This document shows positions 30,080 through 38,665 of a stretch of 41,774 nt of DNA, one piece after another. Each line of letters starts with the position of its first letter. Within the stretch, counting starts at the first letter, position 1. Made by a program: the position numbers and the translations under genes. Source of the stretch: Helicobacteraceae bacterium (lineage in GTDB: Bacteria > Campylobacterota > Campylobacteria > Campylobacterales > Sulfurimonadaceae); NCBI GenBank assembly GCA_013138865.1, contig WTBY01000053.1, forward strand, positions 1 through 41,774. Direction: 5' to 3'. A model generated the notes under the pieces. The model was not told the origin of the DNA. It worked only from the letters and a program-made list of their open reading frames with translations, and did not search any database.

Positions 30080-31810
30080 TTAGATATCTGGAGTAAGTAC
30101 AGCACTTGTACTTGACCCTAATGAAAGTGAAGTCTGAAATGTTTTTGTCGGCGTTCCATTTACTGTTCCGCCATCACGAACACGAACATATAAAGTTCTT
30201 GCTGAGTGGAATACCGCTGTAAATGTAGTAGAAGTTCCACTTACAAGTTCATCGGTATAGGCAATGAAAGCATTATTATTAGCTGTTGCTGCTGGCGTAC
30301 CAGTACAGCCTAATAATGTCATAGTAGAAGCTTCGACTGTATAAGATGTATAACTTACAATGTGTGAAACACCTGCATCATCATATAGTCTGAATTGACC
30401 TGATGCTGGTGTATCTTTTGCTGATTGAGTAGCTGTCCCTAATGTTTCAATATTAGACTTTAATAAAACCGTACCAGCATCTGCTATAACAGTTGTATTT
30501 AATGCGAATTGGTCACTCATTAACCCTGAGTTATCAGCAGCTACTAAAACACGACTTTCGCCATCATCTAAACCAGTTACTGAAGTTTGACGATAATCTG
30601 GTGGTGCGATTGTTGTATTAGTTAGATCAACAAGTTTATCACTCGCTCCTAAGTCTGTATCAAGAACACCGAAACCATAAGCACCATTAAGTGCTGTACC
30701 AGTTGAAGAGCCTGCAATAACAAATGATATAGGTCTTTCTTGTATTGTTGCATTCATAGCTACTGTAGCTGATGAAACTGTACCAGTGATAACTACACCA
30801 TCAGTAGGTATTACACCCGTTAATAGTTGAATCCATAACTTAGTTCCCACTGTTGGACTATCAATCGCTAATAATTGTCCTACACCTGCTGTAGCACCTG
30901 TACCCCAAGTTAGTTCTTCTGCACCTGTAAAAGTTCCAGTTGCAGTATCAACATCAATTTCATGTGTGATACCTCTAAATATCTTAGCACTTAAACCGTA
31001 AATAGTTTGAACACTATCATAAGCAGTTACCGCCTTGATATATTCAACGAAAGTATTCATGTCATTAGCTCCACGAGTCCAATTACTATAGTAATCTTCT
31101 GGTGTACCATCAATGTCAGTATCTTGAGAGTTGAAGCCTTCAGTGTTAATAATATCAACTATCGCATCAATCGTACCACGAGCCGTTACATTATTCCCAT
31201 CAAGTACATTATCAAGTGCTAAAGTATTGTTACCACGACCTGTACCATTTACTTTAAACTCTTTGAATGTTTTTAAATATTCACGAGTCATACCTATAAG
31301 TCTACGACCATCAATATCCGCACCAGCATCTTTAACAAGCACCATAAAGCGAGCTGAAATACCATTACCTGCATCAGCATTAAGTCCACTTGTAGCAGCA
31401 CCGAAAACTGTGTTGTTCCAAAAGTCATTAGTAATATAAGCACCGTTTTGTAATAGTTGAATATTTACACCAGCATTACCATAGTTTACGAAACCATCAT
31501 AAATCTTTTCAGTACCACCAGTGCCTTGAATAATCGAACCATCATAAATATGTTCCGATGCAGTTGTATCAATGTTGTAAGCACCTAGTAGTTGAATGAT
31601 ATTATCAATTCCTAGTCTATCCGATGGAGTATCACTTGTAATATCCACTAAATCATCAAGTAATGCACTTGCATCATCCGCTTTGTCTTGTAAGTATCTG
31701 TGAAGTTCAATAGTTGTTACATAACCAGCACCATCAGCACCGTGAGCTGCACCGATATAAGTAATGTTACCATTTAGAGCAACCGCCCAATCCGTTTCAT
31801 TCAAAGCCAA
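30080..31810 (-). CDS. Large virion structural protein
   Basis: 576 residues. N-terminal half mixed helix/strand (MALNETDWAVALNGNITYIG, ELHRYLQDKADDASALL); C-terminal half beta-rich with many Thr and Ser (ATGTFTGAEELTWGTGATAG, VLYVRVRDGG-like strands). Low charge and the following terminator suggest high expression as a virion component. Family not recognised. Confidence 0.6.
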   Translation of the reverse strand: MALNETDWAVALNGNITYIGAAHGADGAGYVTTIELHRYLQDKADDASALLDDLVDITSDTPSDRLGIDNIIQLLGAYNIDTTASEHIYDGSIIQGTGGTEKIYDGFVNYGNAGVNIQLLQNGAYITNDFWNNTVFGAATSGLNADAGNGISARFMVLVKDAGADIDGRRLIGMTREYLKTFKEFKVNGTGRGNNTLALDNVLDGNNVTARGTIDAIVDIINTEGFNSQDTDIDGTPEDYYSNWTRGANDMNTFVEYIKAVTAYDSVQTIYGLSAKIFRGITHEIDVDTATGTFTGAEELTWGTGATAGVGQLLAIDSPTVGTKLWIQLLTGVIPTDGVVITGTVSSATVAMNATIQERPISFVIAGSSTGTALNGAYGFGVLDTDLGASDKLVDLTNTTIAPPDYRQTSVTGLDDGESRVLVAADNSGLMSDQFALNTTVIADAGTVLLKSNIETLGTATQSAKDTPASGQFRLYDDAGVSHIVSYTSYTVEASTMTLLGCTGTPAATANNNAFIAYTDELVSGTSTTFTAVFHSARTLYVRVRDGGTVNGTPTKTFQTSLSLGSSTSAVLTPDI

Positions 31811-31865
31811 AATATATCCTTTTTATTAAAATTTAGCTTTCTTTCGGGCATTGCTTTTCCGCTAA

Positions 31866-32120
31866 TTAACCTAAGCTATCAATCTTTGCTTTTGCTTCTC
31901 CAAGTATCATAGCCACGGTTGCAGCATATTGTAAGTCTTCCGCACTAGCCATTTCTATAAATTGAGAGGTTTTTGTTTCGCTGTTCATTACAGTTTGATA
32001 TTCAATGAGTATTTTTGAAATATCATTATAAATTTTAATAGTTTCACTAGCTAAATATTCGCCAGTTGCACCTATTATCTTGGTTTCTTGGAATGTTGAG
32101 TTAAGAGTTTCTAATCTCAT
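31866..32120 (-). CDS. Small hypothetical protein, 84 residues
   Basis: Helical, starting MRLETLNSTFQETKIIGATG, with a C-terminal Ala-rich helix (SAEDLQYAATVAMILGEAKA). AAGGG and a TATAAT box precede it. Probably a minor structural or assembly protein given its neighbours. Confidence 0.6.
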   Translation of the reverse strand: MRLETLNSTFQETKIIGATGEYLASETIKIYNDISKILIEYQTVMNSETKTSQFIEMASAEDLQYAATVAMILGEAKAKIDSLG

Positions 32121-32141
32121 TAATACCCTTTTATTTTAGAT

Positions 32142-32147
32142 ATTATA
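32142..32147 (-). promoter_or_regulatory. Promoter before the structural genes
   Basis: Minus-strand ACGCTATAATATC 22-27 bases before the ATG at 32120. It shares GCTATAATAT with boxes at 4460, 35600 and 37384. Confidence 0.5.
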
Positions 32148-32173
32148 GCGTAAATTGGTGTAGTTTTAGTTGA

Positions 32174-32431
32174 TTATTTAGGCTCGAATTTGTTGCATCC
32201 GAAATCTTTATTATATATCATTGTGTAGGTTTCAGATTCACGCTTTCCACATTGATACAAAACAGTATCGCCAACAATTTGGTCTAGTATAGAAAATGAA
32301 CAATTTTCACAAGTTCTTGACTCGAAATACTCAAATATATCAATGATTAAATCGTCTACATCACTCTCATTAAGCACATCTCTATCATTAAATAATTCTG
32401 TATTTTTAACAATTGCTTCTTCTCTAGTCAT
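32174..32431 (-). CDS. Small Cys-rich protein, paralogue 2
   Basis: 85 residues. CENCSF near residue 37, YQCGKRE, and the C-terminal NKDFGCNKFEPK, nearly the same ending as in the protein at 2401-2640. Probably metal binding. It lies in a short accessory group between portal-side and virion genes, starting in a TAATG overlap. Confidence 0.65.
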   Translation of the reverse strand: MTREEAIVKNTELFNDRDVLNESDVDDLIIDIFEYFESRTCENCSFSILDQIVGDTVLYQCGKRESETYTMIYNKDFGCNKFEPK

Positions 32432-32583
32432 TACTTACTCACTTCTGTGTTGGTTTTTATGAAGTACTCTTTTAGTGCTTCGTATCTGTGGTTAAATCCT
32501 TTCTTTTTTGACCGCTTGTAGTTTCCTAGTGTTTGGATAGTTATGCTGTAAAACTCTGCCATGTTTGTGTATGTTGGTTTCAT
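32431..32583 (-). CDS. Small helix-turn-helix-like protein, 50 residues
   Basis: MKPTYTNMAEFYSITIQTLG then NYKRSKKKGF and a basic C-terminus. MAEFYSITIQTLGNYKRSK has the spacing of a helix-turn-helix. It lies directly after the 140-residue gene and overlaps the Cys-rich gene. Probably a small DNA-binding regulator. Confidence 0.6.
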   Translation of the reverse strand: MKPTYTNMAEFYSITIQTLGNYKRSKKKGFNHRYEALKEYFIKTNTEVSK

Positions 32584-33006
32584 TTAATCCATCTTTGTAT
32601 ATAATTCTTTATCTAAAATCTCATTTAGATTTAGCTTATTATTCCAACGTACATCTTCATTTATTTTAGCAAATGGAATACACTTAACCGCAACTATTGA
32701 CGGGTCTATTTCATAGTAATCATCATTTTCATCTCTAAAGTGAAAGTTACACTCAAATCTAAATTCTATAAAAGAGCCTTTTTTTATGTAAGTTTCTTCA
32801 AAAACTCTTTTATCTGCTGTGTCAAGTTTTTCTTTCAAGACTATCCCATCTTTTAGATAGATTGTCGTATGGCTTTTTGCACTAAATCCACTTAATACCT
32901 CATAAATAAATGAGTGGCTTTGTAAACCCCATCCATTTTTTGAAGCTTCTCTTACATATTCAATATGCTTTAGTGTATTCATATTATCTTTCTCTGTAAT
33001 TTTCAT
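32584..33006 (-). CDS. Hypothetical protein, 140 residues
   Basis: Mixed alpha/beta, with SFIYEVLSGFSAKSHTTIYL and a strand-rich, acidic middle. AAAGGA stands seven bases before the ATG, and a TATAAT box lies just upstream (33030-33035). No family recognised. Confidence 0.6.
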   Translation of the reverse strand: MKITEKDNMNTLKHIEYVREASKNGWGLQSHSFIYEVLSGFSAKSHTTIYLKDGIVLKEKLDTADKRVFEETYIKKGSFIEFRFECNFHFRDENDDYYEIDPSIVAVKCIPFAKINEDVRWNNKLNLNEILDKELYTKMD

Positions 33007-33029
33007 CTTATCATCCTTTAGATAAGCAT

Positions 33030-33035
33030 ATTATA
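33030..33035 (-). promoter_or_regulatory. Promoter of the small gene group 33.0-32.2 kb
   Basis: Minus-strand TGTTATAATATGC, 24-29 bases before the ATG at 33006, so the 5' leader would be about 15 bases and nearly all ribosome site. Confidence 0.5.
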
Positions 33036-33071
33036 ACAAATTATTTTAATAAATGCAAACTATTTTAAAGA

Positions 33072-34106
33072 TTAAGCACTATAAACAACAACAGTGTTAA
33101 CAATATCTGAACCTAAATATATAAGATTTTTAGTAAGTGTTTCGCCTGTAACTATCCTAGTAATGAGAGTTTGAGAGACTGCACCGTTCACATAGTTAAT
33201 CTCTTTTGTGAATAAGTGAACTACCTTTGTAATATCTTCGTGTACTTCTATTTTAGTTATATTTCCATCTACTCTTGTAAGTGTAGTGTATGCGGTTGTT
33301 TTAGCTGAGTCAAACATAGCTTCTATTTCTGTCCTCTTCTTAAACACTAAGTCACTTACGCCACCACTCGCTTGTGATAGTTCATCTAATGCAGACTTTA
33401 CATTCGTAGATGTTAAATCGCTATCTATGTTATTGTAAGGAACATCTTTAGCAGTTTGTTTGGAAGAACCACCACCGACTAAAACCTTTTGCTTAGGTAG
33501 TTTGATTCGCTTTTCTGTATCGTCACTAAGTGTTATAACTAGGTATTCTTTTTCGACTTTAATATCTGTTATTGAGATACCGTCTTGACCAGATTCGCCT
33601 GATTTACCATCAAGTCCACGAATTGACTTACCGTCTTGACCTTTTTCGCCTTTCAATAGATTAATATTATCTAATATCCATTTAGAAACAGCGTTTGAGA
33701 CTTGACTGTCAGTAGCATTTTTTCCATCAACCCCATCTTTAGGGATCTCTATATCAGATACAAGCTTTATTATCTCGTCTTTAATATTTTTAGTTTCTAA
33801 TGCTCTTGATTTTGTGAGTGTATTGATTTCAGTTGTAAGGAAATCCCGAACAACTGAATAATCTATCTCTTTTGGGTCTTGTGGTTTAGGTAGTGATTTA
33901 ATAGCATCTCTAACAAGTCTATCGACTAAAACAGCCGAGCCGTCTAGTCTGTCGTTGATTATCTTTATTTCTTTGGAATATTCTTCTTCAAATGCTTTTA
34001 GTTCGAGGATTATTTCCTCTGAGGTTGCTTCTTCCTCCGATACTCTCCTATTTAATTCAGCTAGACCTTGAATTAATGTTGTAAATAGAGCATCATTTGA
34101 AGCCAT
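33072..34106 (-). CDS. Virion protein with collagen-like segment
   Basis: 344 residues. A helical coiled-coil N-terminal region (about 1-120), then a collagen-like Gly-x-y stretch at about 152-173 (GEKGQDGKSIRGLDGKSG), a Gly/Ser hinge (VGGGSSKQ) and a C-terminal beta domain. Collagen-like repeats form trimeric stalks in phage fibres. It lies directly after the portal gene (one-base overlap), so a head or neck fibre is possible. Confidence 0.65.
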   Translation of the reverse strand: MASNDALFTTLIQGLAELNRRVSEEEATSEEIILELKAFEEEYSKEIKIINDRLDGSAVLVDRLVRDAIKSLPKPQDPKEIDYSVVRDFLTTEINTLTKSRALETKNIKDEIIKLVSDIEIPKDGVDGKNATDSQVSNAVSKWILDNINLLKGEKGQDGKSIRGLDGKSGESGQDGISITDIKVEKEYLVITLSDDTEKRIKLPKQKVLVGGGSSKQTAKDVPYNNIDSDLTSTNVKSALDELSQASGGVSDLVFKKRTEIEAMFDSAKTTAYTTLTRVDGNITKIEVHEDITKVVHLFTKEINYVNGAVSQTLITRIVTGETLTKNLIYLGSDIVNTVVVYSA

Positions 34107-35575
34107 TACTTACTCCCTAATCCTATATAATTTGCTATATTTTTAAGTGTAGAAGCATCACTATCTGTATTATTACTAGGCTTTGGAGCTATAGGACTTA
34201 CGCTCATTTGTGGAGTCTCTTCTTCTATTTGTGTTTTAAACTCTTCATAAGTCATTGACTCATCAATTATCTCTCCATTTTGAAGGTTGTTAAATAATAC
34301 ATTTTGACTGATAGCACCGCTCAACCACGATTCAGTTAATGCTTTAAGTGTTTGAGAGTCCATATTAACTAAGTTAAAGTCTGTATTTAATGAATAGCTA
34401 ATATCTCCACTAATTCCAGCCCATTCAGCTTTCACTTCTAGTATCTGCTCAAGAACATCTGATGCAGTGTCTAGTATTGATACTAAAATTGCTCTCTCAT
34501 TGTTACTACGGCTCGATTGAGCTTCAAACGACTCTTTGGCTTTAGTTGAGTTTTCAAGCATCCTAGAACCAAGTACAGATATAGTTTGTTTTTTCTCTTC
34601 TAGTTTGTCTACAATAGATTGAAGCCCTGCACCACTAAATTCTAGGAAGTCTAACTTTGCATCTGGGTGGTCGAATACATGAAAGAAGGTGCTACCTACT
34701 CCTATCCTTTCGCCTTCTTGCATCTGAATACCTGAGCCATAAGGTGTTGGAAGTGCTGCGAAGTGTAATCCTACTGCTAAATCAACATCAAGTGCGAAGT
34801 GAGACACATTTAGTTTAGCTATGTCATAAAATGGACTTTTTTCAGGATTAAGTGTTGCTTTTTTAGGAGTGATTCCAAAGAAGGGTATTTTAGTAAGTGC
34901 TGATCCATTCATTAGTGGAATTATTACTTCTATTGATTCAGTTTCATTCCCTTTTTCATCTTTATCAAATCGGTATATGTTTTGTTCGTACTTTCCATCT
35001 ACTAATCTAAGGACTCTATAAATAGTGACTGGATCATTAGTAAATTCATCAATCCACTTATCTTCACTTTCTTCTAGTACTACCATTACAAGCGTATTAA
35101 CACCGCCAACGCTTCTATACCGCCAATTTATTACGGATTCTGTTTTGTATGATGAGGTAAATGATGCAGCACTAAAACCTTCTACTGCTTCTGTATTTGA
35201 TGCAGCATCTTCTAAGTAACACATTCTACCCATAGATAGGACTTCACTAACTGCTTCTTTAGATAAGTCATAGAATGATTCGCCACTACCTGTTGCATCT
35301 ACTAAAAGCTCTTCTAAAGCTGGTGGCATATCTGTAATAGGTTTCTTTGCAAAAGCTAATCCCAGTAAGCCCTCTTTAGTTCTTGATATGTAGTTACTGA
35401 ATACTGTTCTATTGAGGTATGTTTCATAGTCTTCTGGGCTTTGACTGTCTAGTTTTGGTACATAAGTAGTTCCACGTGCTTTGATAGATTTATCGCCTGA
35501 AATTGTATCTCTTATGAGTTGATTGTCGCTAATTACATCGGAATAAAGTGGATTTTGATTTTTAACAGCACTCAT
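34106..35575 (-). CDS. Portal protein, DUF4055-like
   Basis: 489 residues. The N-terminal part (YETYLNRTVFSNYISRTKEG, LLGLAFAKKP), a clip/stem region (LNVSHFALDVDLAVGLHFAA, LPTPYG, GVGSTFFHVF) and the helical SRSNNERAILVSILDTASDV match the DUF4055 portal group. It follows the large terminase by 35 bases. It forms the dodecameric DNA gate of the capsid. Confidence 0.75.
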   Translation of the reverse strand: MSAVKNQNPLYSDVISDNQLIRDTISGDKSIKARGTTYVPKLDSQSPEDYETYLNRTVFSNYISRTKEGLLGLAFAKKPITDMPPALEELLVDATGSGESFYDLSKEAVSEVLSMGRMCYLEDAASNTEAVEGFSAASFTSSYKTESVINWRYRSVGGVNTLVMVVLEESEDKWIDEFTNDPVTIYRVLRLVDGKYEQNIYRFDKDEKGNETESIEVIIPLMNGSALTKIPFFGITPKKATLNPEKSPFYDIAKLNVSHFALDVDLAVGLHFAALPTPYGSGIQMQEGERIGVGSTFFHVFDHPDAKLDFLEFSGAGLQSIVDKLEEKKQTISVLGSRMLENSTKAKESFEAQSSRSNNERAILVSILDTASDVLEQILEVKAEWAGISGDISYSLNTDFNLVNMDSQTLKALTESWLSGAISQNVLFNNLQNGEIIDESMTYEEFKTQIEEETPQMSVSPIAPKPSNNTDSDASTLKNIANYIGLGSK

Positions 35576-35599
35576 TAGAAGCCCTTATGTTTTTGTGAT

Positions 35600-35605
35600 A
35601 TTATA
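35600..35605 (-). promoter_or_regulatory. Promoter between large terminase and portal
   Basis: Minus-strand ATGCTATAATATC in the 35-base gap, 25-30 bases before the portal ATG. Shares the GCTATAATAT consensus. Confidence 0.5.
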
Positions 35606-35610
35606 GCATA

Positions 35611-36858
35611 TTAATGCCCACTCATTCCTACTCTCTTGACTTGATGCATTGCATAATCTGAATAGTGATAAACAGCATAGGACATAGCATCGAAAACATC
35701 ATCGTGATATTCGTGCTTCTTGTTTGGAAGTCCATTCTCATCAAAAAAGTGCTTCTCTAATGTCTCTACTGCTTTTTTAATCTTAGTACTTACAAATAGT
35801 TTTCGAGTACCATCAACTGCTTTAATCATTGAGTTAAAAGAGTTTACCCTATCTATTATGTTTGGGTTTCTTGAGAGGTTATAGACTATATAGCCTTTGT
35901 TTTTAATGATTGTTATATCTGTTTGACCACCAGCACTTGATTTATTTGCTATACCAGTTGCATCCGTGTGAAATATCTTTTTATAGCTCTTGTATTTTAA
36001 CTCTATTGATTCCATTAAAGCATCAGTATTAAAACTTCCAAAGAAAAAGTCTACTAAATGAAGCTCGCTATTTCTTTTTACAAATACAGCACAAGGCATT
36101 TTATTAACATTAAAATCTATTCCGAATATTAGAGTATCGTGTTCTTGTATCTCTTCTTTACTTGCATTTAGTTCTCTATCGTAATAAGGCACTACTAAGC
36201 CCTCATAGCTTTCAAAACTTGCTTCATACTCTTGCCTAAAGCTTCTTTCATCTAAGTCATTACGAGCATTAGTAACTTCATCCTCATCTACATACCCACC
36301 ATCTAGAGTAGTAAACTGCCAACTGTTCCAATCGTCTGAGGTTTTAGCATTGTTGTATAGATCATAAAAGTATTCTCTACCCTTTGGACTCGATATAAAT
36401 AAACACCACCCTTTTTGGTCTGATAGTGCAGGTCTTAAAACTTCTTGCCAAACTATATTACTATCTCTGATTGTTGCAAACTCATCTAATACACACCCTG
36501 CAAGAGATACACCCCTCATTGTATCGGCTCTGTCTCCACCCTTTAAAGATATTACACTCCCATTAATCAAAGTAACCTCTAGCCTACTCTCATTAATTTT
36601 AGTGCTTAGCTTATCTCTTACTTTATCTTTTAGTAGTTCCCATAGAATCTGTCTTGCTTGTTGAAATGTAGGAGCTACAAAGAAGTAATTCCCTTTTTTA
36701 TCAAGTGCTTTTGTTAGTATTATATATGTAGCTAAGTATGACTTTCCAAACCTACGTCCACACGCTGCGACTTTAAAGCGGCTTTCATCTCTGAATATAT
36801 CAGCTTGATTATGCTTTAGTCTTTTATCAATATTAAACTTTATGATTGTCTTATTCAA
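35611..36858 (-). CDS. terL: Terminase large subunit
   Basis: 415 residues. Walker A GRRFGKS (34-40), Walker B VLDE (123-126), coupling motif SSPKG (156-160), then the RNase H-like nuclease with Asp248 (FGIDFN), Asp299 (FHTDATG) and Asp386/387/390 (HDDVFDAMSYA). Complete ATPase plus nuclease, as needed to package and cut concatemers. Overlaps the small terminase by eight bases. Confidence 0.92.
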   Translation of the reverse strand: MNKTIIKFNIDKRLKHNQADIFRDESRFKVAACGRRFGKSYLATYIILTKALDKKGNYFFVAPTFQQARQILWELLKDKVRDKLSTKINESRLEVTLINGSVISLKGGDRADTMRGVSLAGCVLDEFATIRDSNIVWQEVLRPALSDQKGWCLFISSPKGREYFYDLYNNAKTSDDWNSWQFTTLDGGYVDEDEVTNARNDLDERSFRQEYEASFESYEGLVVPYYDRELNASKEEIQEHDTLIFGIDFNVNKMPCAVFVKRNSELHLVDFFFGSFNTDALMESIELKYKSYKKIFHTDATGIANKSSAGGQTDITIIKNKGYIVYNLSRNPNIIDRVNSFNSMIKAVDGTRKLFVSTKIKKAVETLEKHFFDENGLPNKKHEYHDDVFDAMSYAVYHYSDYAMHQVKRVGMSGH

Positions 36859-37351
36859 TTTCTATCTCGATATTGTTACTATCTTTACCCTGTTCATTAT
36901 CTCTCTCATACAATCCAAGATGTTTACTAAGCATATCAAGAGCCTTTAGTTTATCGTTTGACTTAACTTCAATAACCTCAGCAAAGTTTTCGCCATCTGA
37001 TTTCTCTATTCGTGATTTAACACTACTTATAGCTCTTGCAGTTTTATCATCAAGCTTATCCACTTCTTTTAGTGAACTTCCATCGAATATGTTTCTAATG
37101 TCAAAAAATGCAATATGTGCTATTTCTTCAAGCACTCTATCGGCTGTTATATCTAGTCTTTCAGCCCTATCATCGGTCATTTTGTCAATATATGCCTTAA
37201 CCTTGACATTTCTTAACATTCTACTACCTTGAGTTTCAGCCGAGTTTTTACTATACCCTGCTTCTATTATCGCTCTAGTGGCATTCATGTCTACTAAATA
37301 CTCTTTACAGAATATAAGTTGCTTTTTTGTTAAATCATGCTCTTTTGACAA
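36851..37351 (-). CDS. terS: Terminase small subunit
   Basis: About 166 residues. LTKKQLIFCKEYLVDMNATR, AIIEAGYSKNSAETQGSRML is the helix-turn-helix signature of Terminase_2-type small subunits; the C-terminus is acidic. No ATG fits; the TTG at 37351 is preferred because AAAGG lies nine bases upstream. A longer frame from the TTG at 37372 would include repeat DNA. It binds the packaging site and stimulates the large subunit. Confidence 0.8.
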   Translation of the reverse strand: MSKEHDLTKKQLIFCKEYLVDMNATRAIIEAGYSKNSAETQGSRMLRNVKVKAYIDKMTDDRAERLDITADRVLEEIAHIAFFDIRNIFDGSSLKEVDKLDDKTARAISSVKSRIEKSDGENFAEVIEVKSNDKLKALDMLSKHLGLYERDNEQGKDSNNIEIEIE

Positions 37352-37402
37352 ATTATAGACCTTTATTGACAAGTAATTGACATATTATAGCATTTATTGA
37401 CA
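37345..37402. repeat. Tandem repeat upstream of terS, with promoters
   Basis: Two units TTGACA-N(14-15)-TTGACA (37345-37371 and 37377-37402), each containing ATTATAG on the plus strand, i.e. minus-strand TATAAT boxes at 37352-37357 and 37384-37389. The units lie 31-32 bases apart. They overlap the terS start, so they could be a terminase binding (pac/cos) site, a double promoter, or both. Confidence 0.5.
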
Positions 37403-37442
37403 ATCTGCTACTTTGCTTTATCCCATATCTCTTTTTTAATCA

Positions 37443-37592
37443 TTAACTAATATCCACCTTATTATTTCCAAACACAAAGCCAAATAGACTAAACACACTG
37501 CCTACTCTCTCGTATATGGGCTTATTAAACAAATAGAATACTGATACATCTCCTACTCTTTGAAATGTTGCTAGGTGGTATGTGTATTTCAT
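37443..37592 (-). CDS. Small hydrophobic-aromatic protein, 49 residues
   Basis: MKYTYHLATFQRVGDVSVFY then LFNKPIYERV and a Phe-rich C-terminus. AAGGG lies eight bases before the ATG, strong support for translation. No typical membrane span. Function unknown. Confidence 0.6.
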   Translation of the reverse strand: MKYTYHLATFQRVGDVSVFYLFNKPIYERVGSVFSLFGFVFGNNKVDIS

Positions 37593-37602
37593 TTTATATC
37601 CC

Positions 37603-37830
37603 TTAAGAACTCATAATTCTTTTTATGCTTCTTCTAAATCTAATTGTATCTCTTCTTGACATTATAGTTAGTATTTTTCTTTGCACCTCAAGACTAAGAT
37701 TATCCCTCTCACTGAGTCTTCTTGCGTTTTTTATACCGTGCTTTTCTGAAAACCTAATAATGTGTTTTATTATACTTAGAGATGCTGATTCTTTATCTGT
37801 TTTGAAAAAATTCTTTATTAGTGCTTTCAT
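37603..37830 (-). CDS. Small basic helical protein, 75 residues
   Basis: Many Arg and Lys (KHGIKNARRLSERDNLSLEV, SRRDTIRFRRSIKRIMSS). Probably nucleic-acid binding. Overlaps the upstream gene by four bases. No family recognised. Confidence 0.6.
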   Translation of the reverse strand: MKALIKNFFKTDKESASLSIIKHIIRFSEKHGIKNARRLSERDNLSLEVQRKILTIMSRRDTIRFRRSIKRIMSS

Positions 37831-38051
37831 CTATTAATATCCATTCCCTCTTTTTTTGCTTCATCAATCTCACTTTGAGTTGCTATTCTAAAATCATTAG
37901 CATTATAATTGCCTAAGTATGAGAATGGTTGTGCTAATCCATTATCTCCTATAAAAACTTCGCTACACCCTTTGTCCTTACTCCACTCTTGATTAATTAT
38001 CCAAGTACCAGATGGGAACACTTTTAGTATCTCTTTGTCTTTGTCTTTCAT
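37827..38051 (-). CDS. Hypothetical protein, 74 residues
   Basis: Mixed strand/helix, starting MKDKDKEILKVFPSGTWIIN, with YLGNYNANDFRIATQSEIDE near the end. No family recognised; operon member by tight spacing. Confidence 0.6.
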   Translation of the reverse strand: MKDKDKEILKVFPSGTWIINQEWSKDKGCSEVFIGDNGLAQPFSYLGNYNANDFRIATQSEIDEAKKEGMDINR

Positions 38052-38090
38052 CTTATACTCCTGTTGTTAGAATAGACTTGCTTTTTAGGT

Positions 38091-38300
38091 CTAAACATAA
38101 GTAATATCCATGCTTAATGATACAAGATGTGATTTTCCTGTACATTCGTCCTCTTCAGTCGATACATTTGTCATTGAAGATGAAACTTTTAAGCCTTTTG
38201 ATTTATAGTGTTGCCATATTATGTTCATAATATCTTCTTGCTTTAGAGTGTCTACCATCTTTGTTTCTGGCTTACCTACTGTTAGAATATCATTTGACAT
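38091..38300 (-). CDS. Hypothetical protein, 69 residues
   Basis: Starts MSNDILTVGKPETKMVDTLK; C-terminal strands (KVSSSMTNVS, HLVSLSMDITYV). It follows the winged-helix regulator after three bases. Function unknown. Confidence 0.6.
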   Translation of the reverse strand: MSNDILTVGKPETKMVDTLKQEDIMNIIWQHYKSKGLKVSSSMTNVSTEEDECTGKSHLVSLSMDITYV

Positions 38301-38303
38301 TGA

Positions 38304-38582
38304 TTAGCCTTTTATATAGCGTTCCGCTATCGTGAACACCGTTGAACCATTCCCACTTTTACTTGAGAATAATTCTCTTTTATACAAATCTTCTTTTTCA
38401 AGTATTCGTCTTACTCTTGAAACCTTTGAAATATCCCATCCTAAAGCTATTGCACTTTTCTCATCTGTATACTCAAAGTTTGGAGTTCCTGCTTTACTTA
38501 AATAATATTCTAATAGTACGAGTCCAGTCTCTTTACATTGAGACATAACTTCTCTTTTCTGTTCCATTGTTAAATATATCAT
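38304..38582 (-). CDS. Winged-helix DNA-binding regulator
   Basis: About 92 residues from MIYLTMEQKREVMSQCKETG. The segment SAIALGWDISKVSRVRRILE, KEDLYKRELF followed by a strand hairpin (NGSTVFTIAER) is a winged helix-turn-helix. The ATG at 38582 is preferred over an upstream start at 38675, which would overlap the repeat/promoter region. It probably controls early or late transcription, possibly through the three direct repeats just upstream. Confidence 0.65.
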   Translation of the reverse strand: MIYLTMEQKREVMSQCKETGLVLLEYYLSKAGTPNFEYTDEKSAIALGWDISKVSRVRRILEKEDLYKRELFSSKSGNGSTVFTIAERYIKG

Positions 38583-38665
38583 CTTTTTCTTTGCCCTTGA
38601 TGCTCTTAACGTTCTTGTGTTATAATACATTTGTATTCCGAATATGATATTTAAGATTGAACTTC

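Noticed and set aside
37408-37443. 11-residue minus-strand ORF after the 37443-37592 gene
   Set aside because: Too short to support; the ribosome-site-like AAGGTGG is 10 bases away and nothing else backs it.
117-38548. Open frames on the plus strand (for example 16802-17251, 23912-24316, 36846-37232)
   Set aside because: All lie opposite better-supported minus-strand genes, have no ribosome sites in context, and translate to low-complexity Ser/Leu/Phe-rich or otherwise unprotein-like sequences.
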